A stretch of DNA of 64,000 bases, from positions 1 through 64,000 of the forward strand of contig JAIRKO010000039.1 of assembly GCA_031260045.1 (NCBI GenBank), read 5' to 3'. A program made the position numbers and the translations under genes. Under the pieces are notes generated by a model. The model saw nothing but the letters and a program-made list of their open reading frames with translations. It ran no database searches and was not told the DNA's origin. This stretch comes from Dysgonamonadaceae bacterium (lineage in GTDB: Bacteria; Bacteroidota; Bacteroidia; Bacteroidales; Azobacteroidaceae). Within the stretch, counting starts at the first letter, position 1; every line of letters starts with the position of its first letter. This document shows, piece after piece, positions 33,133 through 40,735 of the stretch.

Positions 33133-34860
33133 TCATTTGAATTTTGAGTGTGTGAGTAAAGTAAACAAAAACTCTAAACCGCCGCCCTGCCGGTTCTTTA
33201 CCGAAATTGAGCCGCCATGAAAAGCAATCCCATTTTTAACAATCGACAAGCCTAATCCCGAACCGCCCGTGTCGCGAGTGCGCCCCTCTTCGATGCGATA
33301 AAAACGCTCAAACAGACGGGACAGATGCCTTTCGTTTTTGACGCCGATGCCGTTGTCCGCAAAAGAAAAGTATGCTAAATTCCCTTCCCTGCTGTATTGG
33401 TCGATTTCAACGGTAAGGTTTTCGCCGGCATGGTTGATAACGTTATCCGTCAAGTTGCGGAACACGGAATAGAGCAGGCTTTCGCTTCCCACAACGCTTA
33501 AATCGCGGGGAACGGTTGACCGGACAACGATGTTTTTCTTCCGTAACGCCTCGTCCAAATCCGATTTGACTTTATCGATAATATCCTGCAAAGCAATGGG
33601 TTTAAATTTGAAAGCGTCGGGCGATTCGCTGATTTTCGACAGCAGGCTCATATCGCGAATCAGTTCCGAAAGCGTGATGATTTGTTCGTAGGCTTTGCGG
33701 ACAAATTCACGTTCTTTTTCGCGGTCAAGTTGATTGTCGAGAATGGTTTCGAGGTAGCCCCGAATTCCCGTTACCGGCGTACGGAGTTCGTGGGCGATGT
33801 TGCCGGTCAGTTCCCTTTTCAGTAGTTTGTTTTGTTCCTGCCGCGTATTGTCGTTCAACACGATTTCAAAGTTCTGGTCTTCAAAAACATTGACCCGTCC
33901 GGTGAAAAACTTTCCCTGTTTGTAGAAAGAGGTTTCAAAATAATTCCTGTCTTTCCGTTCGTCGAGAAAAGCGATGACTTCCGAAAATACCGCCTCGTCC
34001 AGAATTGTGGAAGCGTCAACCGTGATTTGGTCGCTGAGGATGTTTAAATATTGGAGGAATAAACCGTTGTAGAAAGCGACTTTACGGTCGGGAGTAAAAA
34101 AACAAATCCCTTCGGCGGAACTTTGGATGTGCATCAGGAGTTTTTGGTGTTCGAGCGACAGTTTCACTTCGCTTTCTTTCAGCCGTCGGTACTCTTCGGC
34201 GATTTGCCGGCTCACCGTTCCCGTTTCGTCGTCGGGAAAATTCGGCATGGTTACGGGGAGGTTTTTTCCGACGGCGATGGAATAATCGCTCAACCGTTTA
34301 ATTATCCGTCCAAACCGCCGCGCAGTATAATTAGTAAACGCAATGCCGAGCGTCGACAGGAGCAGCAGGTAATAAACGAAAGTGCCGTCGGGCTTGAGCA
34401 GGCGCCGGATTTGCGGATTGTAGGGCAAAGCAACCCGTATGTAATGGTTTCCCAAGCGTTTGGCATAATACAGATAGGGTTTTCGCGTGGAAGCGGAAAG
34501 GCGAATGTCGCTGCCTTTGCCGGTCTTTGCCGCTTTCCGTATTTCGGGACGTCCGGCATGGTTTTCCGTTTGGGACAAATCGTCCAAACGATTGTCGAAC
34601 AATACTTTTCCGGTGCGGTCTATCACCGTTATGCGGAGGCTGTCGGGGAAAAGATGCGGCAGGCTGTCGGCAGCGGCTTTGCCGTCGCGTTGAAAAAAAC
34701 GCGGATAAATCATTTCCGCGTAGCTGTCCAAACGTTCTTCCATGATTTCCCGTTTGTGTTTTTTTTCGCGCGGAAGTTCAAAAACCGCCAGACTGACGGA
34801 AAAAAACGCCAGTATCAGGCAAAAACTAAGGGCGAGTTTGCGAGTAAAAGAGCGTTTCAT
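33133..34860 (-). CDS. phoR: PhoR-like sensor histidine kinase
   Basis: 575 residues. Two N-terminal membrane segments (about 10-28 and 150-172) bracket a periplasmic sensor domain of about 120 residues. A HAMP-like linker, a PAS-like region ('SSAEGICFFTPDRKVAFYNGLFL'), the dimerisation/phospho-acceptor helix with 'NIAHELRTPVTGIRGYLE', and an HATPase with 'RNLTDNVINHA', 'FSFADNGIGV' and 'GGSGLGLSIV' follow. Its gene overlaps phoB by 4 bases. The location at the end of a full pst cluster supports a phosphate-starvation role. Signalling through PstSCAB-PhoU is inferred from the family. Confidence 0.9.
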   Translation of the reverse strand: MKRSFTRKLALSFCLILAFFSVSLAVFELPREKKHKREIMEERLDSYAEMIYPRFFQRDGKAAADSLPHLFPDSLRITVIDRTGKVLFDNRLDDLSQTENHAGRPEIRKAAKTGKGSDIRLSASTRKPYLYYAKRLGNHYIRVALPYNPQIRRLLKPDGTFVYYLLLLSTLGIAFTNYTARRFGRIIKRLSDYSIAVGKNLPVTMPNFPDDETGTVSRQIAEEYRRLKESEVKLSLEHQKLLMHIQSSAEGICFFTPDRKVAFYNGLFLQYLNILSDQITVDASTILDEAVFSEVIAFLDERKDRNYFETSFYKQGKFFTGRVNVFEDQNFEIVLNDNTRQEQNKLLKRELTGNIAHELRTPVTGIRGYLETILDNQLDREKEREFVRKAYEQIITLSELIRDMSLLSKISESPDAFKFKPIALQDIIDKVKSDLDEALRKKNIVVRSTVPRDLSVVGSESLLYSVFRNLTDNVINHAGENLTVEIDQYSREGNLAYFSFADNGIGVKNERHLSRLFERFYRIEEGRTRDTGGSGLGLSIVKNGIAFHGGSISVKNRQGGGLEFLFTLLTHSKFK

Positions 34861-35552
34861 TTTCCGGAATCATTAAAGCGGTAACCGTATCCGGGGCGGC
34901 TGGCAATCACGGAAGCCTTGTCGCCCAGTTTTTTGCGCAGCCGTCCGATGTGAACGTCAATCGTTCGCTCGGTAATGTATGGAGCGTCTTTCCAAATGAG
35001 GTCGATGATGTCTTCGCGTTCAAATACTCGCGAGGGATTGGAAGCCAAAAGGGTGAGGATTTCAAATTCCGTTTTTGTCAGCGGAACGATTTTCCCGTCG
35101 ATAATCAGTTCTTTGGTATCAAAATCAATGGTAAGGTTGTTGAAAACCATTTTGTTTTTGGGTTTCGGGGCGGACGCCTGTTTTTTGCTTTCGGCGCGTT
35201 TCAGCACGGCTTTTATGCGAGCAATGACTTCTTTGATTGAAAACGGTTTGGAAATGTAATCGTCGCCGCCCACCGAAAAACCTGTAAGCATGTCGTTTTC
35301 GGTATCTTTTGCCGTGAGGAAGATAATCGGAATGGGGTTTTGTTCTTTCCGCAGTTTTTCCGCCAATTTGTATCCCGACATGCCGCTCATCATGACGTCT
35401 AATAAAATCAGCGAATGGTCGGGGGTCAGTTTTTTCAGGGCTTCTTCGGCTGAAAAGGCGCATTCTACTTCGTATCCTTCGTTACCGAGGTTAAACTCCA
35501 GAATTTCGCAGATGTTTTTTCCGTCGTCGACGACTAATATTTTCTTTGTCAT
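34857..35552 (-). CDS. phoB: PhoB-like response regulator
   Basis: 231 residues. The receiver domain has the acidic pocket 'LVVDDG', phosphorylated Asp in 'LILLDVMMSGMSGY', and conserved Thr/Lys ('FLTAKD', 'DDYISKPFS'). The OmpR/PhoB winged helix includes 'LTKTEFEILTLLASNPSRVFERE', and the recognition helix is in 'ITERTIDVHIGRLRKKLGD'. It would bind PHO-box-type direct repeats; one such repeat stands upstream of the porin at 42012-42033. The gene begins 9 bases after the MNT nucleotidyltransferase ends, so the promoter is probably upstream of that gene. Confidence 0.92.
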   Translation of the reverse strand: MTKKILVVDDGKNICEILEFNLGNEGYEVECAFSAEEALKKLTPDHSLILLDVMMSGMSGYKLAEKLRKEQNPIPIIFLTAKDTENDMLTGFSVGGDDYISKPFSIKEVIARIKAVLKRAESKKQASAPKPKNKMVFNNLTIDFDTKELIIDGKIVPLTKTEFEILTLLASNPSRVFEREDIIDLIWKDAPYITERTIDVHIGRLRKKLGDKASVIASRPGYGYRFNDSGK

Positions 35553-35560
35553 AGATTGCC

Positions 35561-35824
35561 TTATTCGCTGCCGTATATTGCCTGTATTTGCGTTTTTAAG
35601 GTTGGCAGGTAATTTTTACCGTATTCCAAACAATCTGCCAAATTATTCATCAGTCCTGCATAATCAATCAAGGTTACGGTTGCTGTCCCGTCGAAGCGTA
35701 CCAGAATATCCAAATCGCTTTTGCGCGTTTGTTCGCCCCGTGCATAAGAGCCGAATACCCATGCTTTTTCAACGGGATAGGCGGGGAAAAAGTTCTGCAA
35801 TTTTTTAATAAGCGTTTGTTGCAT
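35561..35824 (-). CDS. Minimal nucleotidyltransferase (MNT), lone
   Basis: 87 residues with the NTP-transferase motif 'AWVFGSYARGEQTRKSDLDILVRF' (GS...DxD) typical of MNT proteins. Those usually act as antitoxins that AMPylate or otherwise modify a HEPN toxin partner. No HEPN gene is adjacent. The gene is 9 bases upstream of phoB and downstream of phoU, with promoter TATCTTTG (complement 35853-35860). It therefore seems to head the phoB-phoR transcript. Whether it modifies a protein of this pathway or is a passenger is unknown. Confidence 0.82.
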   Translation of the reverse strand: MQQTLIKKLQNFFPAYPVEKAWVFGSYARGEQTRKSDLDILVRFDGTATVTLIDYAGLMNNLADCLEYGKNYLPTLKTQIQAIYGSE

Positions 35825-35852
35825 TGCGTTGGAATTTTTGTTATATCAATTG

Positions 35853-35860
35853 CAAAGATA
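35853..35860 (-). promoter_or_regulatory. Promoter of MNT-phoB-phoR, -7 element TATCTTTG
   Basis: The reverse complement of 35853-35860 is TATCTTTG, 29 bases before the MNT start and in the gap after phoU. No PHO-box-like repeat is seen here. Confidence 0.55.
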
Positions 35861-35912
35861 GTGATTATTTAATTCAAGTTGATATTTTATTCCAGATTGC
35901 TTCCCCGCGTTT

Positions 35913-36617
35913 TTAGTTCTTCTTAGTTTTTTCAGGCGGCGCAGGCGGACTTGTCCGGTTTTTGCTATGCTTCAACACCTTTGCATCAATATAAAATACG
36001 ATTTCCTCGACGATGTTGCTGCAATGGTCGCCGATGCGTTCGATTTTGCGCATGACCAGCATGGTTTTAATGCCGTTTTCGGGGTCAATTTTCTTTTCCC
36101 GGATGGCTTCGGCAAGTATTTTGATGGCGTTGCGGTAAATTTCATCCACCGTTTCGTCTTTCGCGAGGATTTTTCCCGAAAGCCGGGTATTTTCCGAATC
36201 CAGGGCGACATAACTGTCGGAAAGCATTTCGATAACCGTGTCGAATATGGTTTCTACCTGCAGGTCGTCCCGCAGGTCGCGGTTGTCGAACCCGGCGCTT
36301 TCGTCGATGACGTATTTGGCGATGCCATCGGCAAAATCGGCAATGCGTTCCAGCGTGATGCTGATTTTAATCAGCGAAAGCACCAAACGCAGGTCAACGG
36401 CGACCGGATTGTAGAGAGCGATGTAATTTTCGCAATCACTGTCAATTTTCAACTCAAAAGAATCAACCCGTTTTTCGCGGCTGGCGACTTCTCGCGCCAA
36501 TTCTACGTCGTTGTTCAAAAAAGCCTGTTTCGCTTTTTCTAATTGCGAAAGGACAAGACGCCACATTTCGCTTACTCCTTCTTTTAATGTAATTAGTTCT
36601 TTTTCGGTATGTTTCAT
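35913..36617 (-). CDS. phoU: Phosphate signalling protein PhoU
   Basis: 234 residues: two three-helix PhoU repeats with the metal-cluster motifs 'ITLERIADFADGIAKYV' and 'RKIERIGDHCSNIVEEIVFY'. PhoU links the Pst transporter to PhoR and represses the Pho regulon when phosphate is ample. A proline/lysine tail (TSPPAPPEKTKKN) extends beyond the usual end. The last codons and stop (AAGAAGAACTAA) match the dispersed TTAAGAACTAAG element. It is the last gene of the pst unit, separated from pstB by a 145-base palindromic element. Confidence 0.92.
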   Translation of the reverse strand: MKHTEKELITLKEGVSEMWRLVLSQLEKAKQAFLNNDVELAREVASREKRVDSFELKIDSDCENYIALYNPVAVDLRLVLSLIKISITLERIADFADGIAKYVIDESAGFDNRDLRDDLQVETIFDTVIEMLSDSYVALDSENTRLSGKILAKDETVDEIYRNAIKILAEAIREKKIDPENGIKTMLVMRKIERIGDHCSNIVEEIVFYIDAKVLKHSKNRTSPPAPPEKTKKN

Positions 36618-36660
36618 AATATCATCTCCCCAAAAATATAATTTAATTTTTCACATATTC

Positions 36661-36804
36661 TTAACTCTTAACTCCTGCTCGGCGTAGCGTCCACGCTACG
36701 CCGGGCTAAAAAGCATGTCTCCGACATGCTGCAAGCGGGAATGCTTGTTTTAACACGACGTAGTCAGAAACTACGCCGAGCGGGTTCTTAGTTCTTAACT
36801 CCTA
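36661..36804. repeat. Composite three-hairpin element between phoU and pstB
   Basis: Outer copies of TTAACTCC/TTCTTAACTCC flank an 11-bp perfect terminal inverted repeat, GCTCGGCGTAG (36677-36687) / CTACGCCGAGC (36771-36781). Inside are three hairpins: GGCGTAGCG/CGCTACGCC (36681-36702), AGCATGTC/GACATGCT (36712-36730) and CGTAGT/ACTACG (36759-36775). The layout resembles a REPIN or small non-autonomous element. It lies in the pst operon and touches the pstB stop codon. Confidence 0.75.
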
Positions 36805-37548
36805 TCCAAACCGTCCCGTAATATAATTCTGAGTCTCCTCCTTTTCGGGGCTCATGAATATTTTTTTCGTATCGTTGTATTCAATCAGTTCGCCCAGCAT
36901 GAAAAAGCCGGTTTTGTCGCTTACGCGGGCAGCTTGCTGCATGTTGTGCGTAACAATCACGATGGTATAATCCTTTTTCAGTATGTGGATTAAGTCTTCG
37001 ATTTTGGAAGTGGAAATCGGGTCGAGCGCTGAAGCCGGTTCGTCCATCAGGATAACGGATGGTGCAATGGCAAGCGCACGGGCGATACAGAGGCGTTGCT
37101 GCTGTCCGCCCGAAAGCTCGAAAGCCGATTTTTTCAGTTTGTCTTTCACTTCGTCCCAGAGGGCGGCGCCTTTCAAGGATTCTTCCACGCGCTGGGCAAT
37201 GAAGCGGCTATCGGTAGTTCCGGCAACCCGCAGCCCGTAGGCAACGTTTTCAAAAAGGGATTTCGGAAAGGGATTCGGTTTTTGAAAAACCATCCCGACC
37301 CGTTTCCTGAGGCTCGTTACGTCAACGGATTTATGATAAATATCTTCCCCGTCAATTAGGCATTCGCCGGTGAGGCGCGTATCGGGAATCAAATCGTTCA
37401 TCCGGTTGAAGAGGCGCAGGAAAGTCGATTTTCCGCATCCCGAAGGACCAATAAAGGCGGTAACCGTATGGTCTTCCATTTTCATGCCAATGTTTTTCAA
37501 AGCATGAAAACCGCCGTAATAAAAATCAATGTTCTTTGTTTCAAGCAT
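36802..37548 (-). CDS. pstB: Phosphate ABC transporter ATP-binding protein
   Basis: 248 residues: Walker A '[22 protein letters not shown]', the PstB-typical '[18 protein letters not shown]', signature '[16 protein letters not shown]', Walker B '[13 protein letters not shown]', and '[12 protein letters not shown]'. The ending '[10 protein letters not shown]' is characteristic. It drives high-affinity phosphate import through PstA-PstC. The start overlaps pstA by 8 bases. Confidence 0.97.
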   Translation of the reverse strand: MLETKNIDFYYGGFHALKNIGMKMEDHTVTAFIGPSGCGKSTFLRLFNRMNDLIPDTRLTGECLIDGEDIYHKSVDVTSLRKRVGMVFQKPNPFPKSLFENVAYGLRVAGTTDSRFIAQRVEESLKGAALWDEVKDKLKKSAFELSGGQQQRLCIARALAIAPSVILMDEPASALDPISTSKIEDLIHILKKDYTIVIVTHNMQQAARVSDKTGFFMLGELIEYNDTKKIFMSPEKEETQNYITGRFG

Positions 37549-38392
37549 GACGTTTTTGTAATTTTTTTCGTAAATAAGAAGCCGATATGTTGATGATTAG
37601 CACGATGACGATTAATACCAGCGCCGTCCCGTAAGCCATTGGGCGGGTCGCTTCCAAATCGGTTCCGCTCACGGCAATCACATATAGGTGATAGGGGAGC
37701 GCCATTACCTGGTCGTATATCGAATGGGGCAATTGGGGCAGAAAATAGGCGGCGACCGTGAAAAGAATCGGCGCCGTTTCGCCCGAAATGCGACCAATGG
37801 AAAGAATCAACCCTGTGATGATGTTGGGAAACGCCATAGGCAGGATAATCCGATGAACGGTTTGCAATTTGCTTGCCCCCAATGCCAAGCTGCCCGTGCG
37901 GAACGTGTCGGGAATAGCTTTCAACGCTTCTTCGGTGGTGCGTATCACCAGCGGCAGGGCGAGCATCCCCAAAGTGAGCGAACCGGCAAGAATGGAATCG
38001 CCAAAGCCCAGCGTATTCACAAACAGCGACATGCCGAACAGCCCGAATACAATCGAGGGAATGCCGGCTAAGTTGTTGGTCATGATTCGGATGAATTTCA
38101 CAATATTCCCGTTGCCCGCATATTCGGAAGTATATATCGCCGACAAGATGCCCACCGGAAAAGCGACGACAGAACTGCCGACAATCAGGTAAAGCGTTCC
38201 CACAATCGCGGGGAAAATACCGCCCGAAGTCATGCCGTTGGAAGGCGCTGAGGTCAGAAATTCCCAACTGATCACGCCGGCGCCCTGATAGATAATGAAA
38301 CCCAATATCCAAAACAGGATGCTTACCACCATCAGTCCGAGTATTCGGAAGATTGCGAAGGCGATGTTTTGTTTTAATAGATGACTGTTCAT
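37541..38392 (-). CDS. pstA: Phosphate ABC transporter permease PstA
   Basis: 283 residues with six membrane segments. The EAA-type coupling loop is '[38 protein letters not shown]', and '[15 protein letters not shown]' and '[12 protein letters not shown]'-like sequence are PstA-typical. It forms the membrane channel with PstC. The gene overlaps pstB by 8 bases and is separated from pstC by 176 bases that contain a REPIN-like double hairpin. Confidence 0.95.
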   Translation of the reverse strand: MNSHLLKQNIAFAIFRILGLMVVSILFWILGFIIYQGAGVISWEFLTSAPSNGMTSGGIFPAIVGTLYLIVGSSVVAFPVGILSAIYTSEYAGNGNIVKFIRIMTNNLAGIPSIVFGLFGMSLFVNTLGFGDSILAGSLTLGMLALPLVIRTTEEALKAIPDTFRTGSLALGASKLQTVHRIILPMAFPNIITGLILSIGRISGETAPILFTVAAYFLPQLPHSIYDQVMALPYHLYVIAVSGTDLEATRPMAYGTALVLIVIVLIINISASYLRKKLQKRHA

Positions 38393-38427
38393 GTAATAAT
38401 TTAGTGTTTCGTACTATTTGTATTGCT

Positions 38428-38516
38428 GGATTGCTTCACCGCTACGCGGTTCGCAATGACGTGTGCGATATTGCAACCTCACTGCGTCATTGCGAAGGCG
38501 CAGCCTGAAGCAATCC
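38428..38516. repeat. REPIN-like double REP inside the pst operon
   Basis: The outer arms GGATTGCTTCA (38428-38438) and TGAAGCAATCC (38506-38516) and the inner arms TCGCAATGACG (38451-38461) and CGTCATTGCGA (38485-38495) are both perfect. They enclose 89 bases in a single foldable unit, built from two inverted copies of the GTCATTGCG...GCAATCC element. Confidence 0.85.
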
Positions 38517-38568
38517 AAAGTAATTGAATTGTTGTTGCCATAAATCCAAATCCCCAATTCTTAGTTCC

Positions 38569-39762
38569 CTAAGCTTGCGGTTGTTTTTTTGAAATCACCT
38601 CCGCCGTCACGCTAATCACTACCGTAATCAGAAAGAGGATGCATCCGAGTACAAACAGCGCGCCGTAATGCGCCCCGCCGTGAGGCGCTTCGCCCAGTTC
38701 TGCCGCTACGGTTGCGGGAATCGTCCTCACCGGCTCAAAGAGGGAGTGCGGAATGACGGCAGCGTTTCCGGTAACCATCAATACAGCCATCGTTTCGCCG
38801 ACGGCGCGACCGATTCCGAGTACGACCGCCGCCGAGATGCCCGATATGGAATAGGGAACCACTACGCGATAAATCGTTTGCCAATGATTAGCGCCCAGTC
38901 CGAGACTGGCTTCGCGCATAGCCTGTGGCGTGTTTCGTATTGCGTCTTCTGCTACGGTGATAATGGTGGGCAACGCCATAATGGCAAGAATCAGGCTACC
39001 GGCAAAAGCCGTTTCGCCTACCGGCAAATCAAACGTTTTCTGGATGAATGGCACCACAACAACCAAGCCGAAAAACCCGTAAACTACCGAAGGGATGCCC
39101 GCCAAAAGTTCGATGGTTGGCTTCAACAGATTGCGAATCTTTTCGTCGGCAAGTTCGCCCAAATAGATGGCAACGCCCAAGCCCAGCGGCAAGGCAATCA
39201 GGATGGCGCACAGCCCCACCCACAACGTACCCAGCAAAAGCGGCAACAGTCCGAATTGAGGGGCGGGTGTGGCGGTTGGCATCCACGTATCCCCGCCGAA
39301 GAAATCGGCAGGATTCAGTTTTTCGGTGATTAATTGTCTCACCCGCTCGTTTGTGTCCGCCGCGTACTGTTCGGGTATAAAAGCGACCATGCCCGGCGTT
39401 GCGGCGATGATTTCGCCCAGTTTTTCCGGCAGAAACTCGTTGTTTTCGCCCAGTTCTTCGTCCGAATAATAATCGGAAATATCGCTTATGCGGAAAGGCG
39501 TGATTTCTTCGTCGTTTCCGCCGACAAGACTCCAGTTGTCAATTTCGTAATCGAATATTTCCTTTATCTGTTTGGGCGTTAGCCGGTAGACCGGATTCTC
39601 TTCGTTCACGCACAGGACATACCCGCTTTCGATTTCGGAGTGGCGGAAAAAACCGGCGCCTTCCCTGAAAAGGAAAATAACGATTAGCAGGATGATGATG
39701 CCGGTGGTTGCGCCGCTGAGCGTCAGCAGAGATTCGATGAATTTTTCAAATATACGTTTCAT
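38569..39762 (-). CDS. pstC: Phosphate ABC transporter permease PstC with extra periplasmic domain
   Basis: 397 residues, about 80-100 longer than the enteric protein. After the first membrane segment ('GATTGIIILLIVIFLF') there is an insert at about residues 43-180. Its segment 'YRLTPKQIKEIFDYEIDNWSLVGGNDEEI' mirrors 'KLTREQLEGIFTGKITNWKEVGGADLKI' of the neighbouring PstS, so a degenerate phosphate-binding-protein-like domain appears built into the permease. The remaining segments and the coupling loop ('EDAIRNTPQAMREASLGLGANHWQTIYRVVVPYSI') are standard PstC. It is known to me as a common Bacteroidetes form. It starts 94 bases after pstS ends. Confidence 0.93.
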   Translation of the reverse strand: MKRIFEKFIESLLTLSGATTGIIILLIVIFLFREGAGFFRHSEIESGYVLCVNEENPVYRLTPKQIKEIFDYEIDNWSLVGGNDEEITPFRISDISDYYSDEELGENNEFLPEKLGEIIAATPGMVAFIPEQYAADTNERVRQLITEKLNPADFFGGDTWMPTATPAPQFGLLPLLLGTLWVGLCAILIALPLGLGVAIYLGELADEKIRNLLKPTIELLAGIPSVVYGFFGLVVVVPFIQKTFDLPVGETAFAGSLILAIMALPTIITVAEDAIRNTPQAMREASLGLGANHWQTIYRVVVPYSISGISAAVVLGIGRAVGETMAVLMVTGNAAVIPHSLFEPVRTIPATVAAELGEAPHGGAHYGALFVLGCILFLITVVISVTAEVISKKQPQA

Positions 39763-39763
39763 T

Positions 39764-39852
39764 AAGTTACGAGTTACAAGTTACAAATTACAAATTACGA
39801 GTTACGGAGTTACGAGTTACCATAGCGACCCGTAACTTGTAACTCGTAACTT
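39764..39852. repeat. GTTACGAGTTACAAG palindrome with 21-bp perfect arms
   Basis: Arms at 39764-39784 and 39832-39852 are exact reverse complements. The 47-base loop carries further direct copies of GTTACGAGTTAC and TTACAAATTAC. It fills the whole pstS-pstC gap and could fold in the mRNA. Confidence 0.85.
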
Positions 39853-39856
39853 GTAA

Positions 39857-40669
39857 TTAATTAGGAATAAACCCGATTTCACTCACCGTTTTTTGCCCTT
39901 TCGTCGAAAGCACATAGTCGATAAATGGGCGCACTTGTTTCTCTTTTTTGGTGATGTAATAGTAATACAATTCCCTAACGATGGGGTAGGAGCCGTCTTT
40001 GGCGGACTTCACGGAAGGCGCGGTAAAGGTCTTTCCCTTGTCGTAGGAAACGTGAATCGCTTTCACATCCTTGCTGAGGTAAGCCAAGCCGATGTAACCG
40101 ATGGCGCCTTTGGTTTGTCCAACCGACTGTACAATGGCTCCGGTGGCGGGCATACTCATAATTCCGCTCTTGTAGTTTTTGTTTTTCAACACGCTTTCTT
40201 TGAAAAACTCATACGTTCCCGACGAGGTTTCCCGCGAATAGGGAACGATTTTCAGGTCGGCGCCGCCCACTTCTTTCCAGTTGGTGATTTTGCCGGTGAA
40301 AATACCTTCCAGTTGTTCGCGCGTCAGCTTGGTTACCTGATTGTCCGGATTGACGACGATAGCCAGCGCATCGTAAGCGACAACTACTTCTTTCAAAACG
40401 TTGCCCGCGTCCTTAATTTTCTGTTTTTCTTCAAACTTGATTTTGCGCGACGACTGGGCGATGTCCGTTGTTCCCTCTATCAGGGCGGAGATGCCTACAC
40501 CGCTACCGCCGCCGGTTACGGTTACGGTTGCCGACGGATTGGCGTTCATGTAGTCTTCGGCTTCCTTTTGGGATAAAGGCAAGCAGGTGTCCGAACCTTT
40601 GATTTTCTGAGCTTGCACGGCAACCAAACCCGATATAAGGATGGCTGCGATAAAAAATAACTGTTTCAT
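39857..40669 (-). CDS. pstS: Phosphate-binding protein PstS
   Basis: 270 residues. A signal peptide ('FFIAAILISGLVAVQAQ') without lipobox is followed by 'KIKGSDTCLPLSQKEAEDYM', the phosphate-binding 'TVTGGGSGVGISALIEGTTDIAQSSR', 'LTREQLEGIFTGKITNWKEVGG', 'YSRETSSGTYEFFKESVL' and 'AIGYIGLAYL'. It is the periplasmic receptor delivering phosphate to PstCA. It lies between the porin and pstC, consistent with a single pho-controlled unit. Confidence 0.95.
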   Translation of the reverse strand: MKQLFFIAAILISGLVAVQAQKIKGSDTCLPLSQKEAEDYMNANPSATVTVTGGGSGVGISALIEGTTDIAQSSRKIKFEEKQKIKDAGNVLKEVVVAYDALAIVVNPDNQVTKLTREQLEGIFTGKITNWKEVGGADLKIVPYSRETSSGTYEFFKESVLKNKNYKSGIMSMPATGAIVQSVGQTKGAIGYIGLAYLSKDVKAIHVSYDKGKTFTAPSVKSAKDGSYPIVRELYYYYITKKEKQVRPFIDYVLSTKGQKTVSEIGFIPN

Positions 40670-40735
40670 AAATAAATAAAATTAAATTAATATCTCCCCC
40701 TGCCCCTCCCGAAAGAGGCGGCGGGGGAGAGGTGG

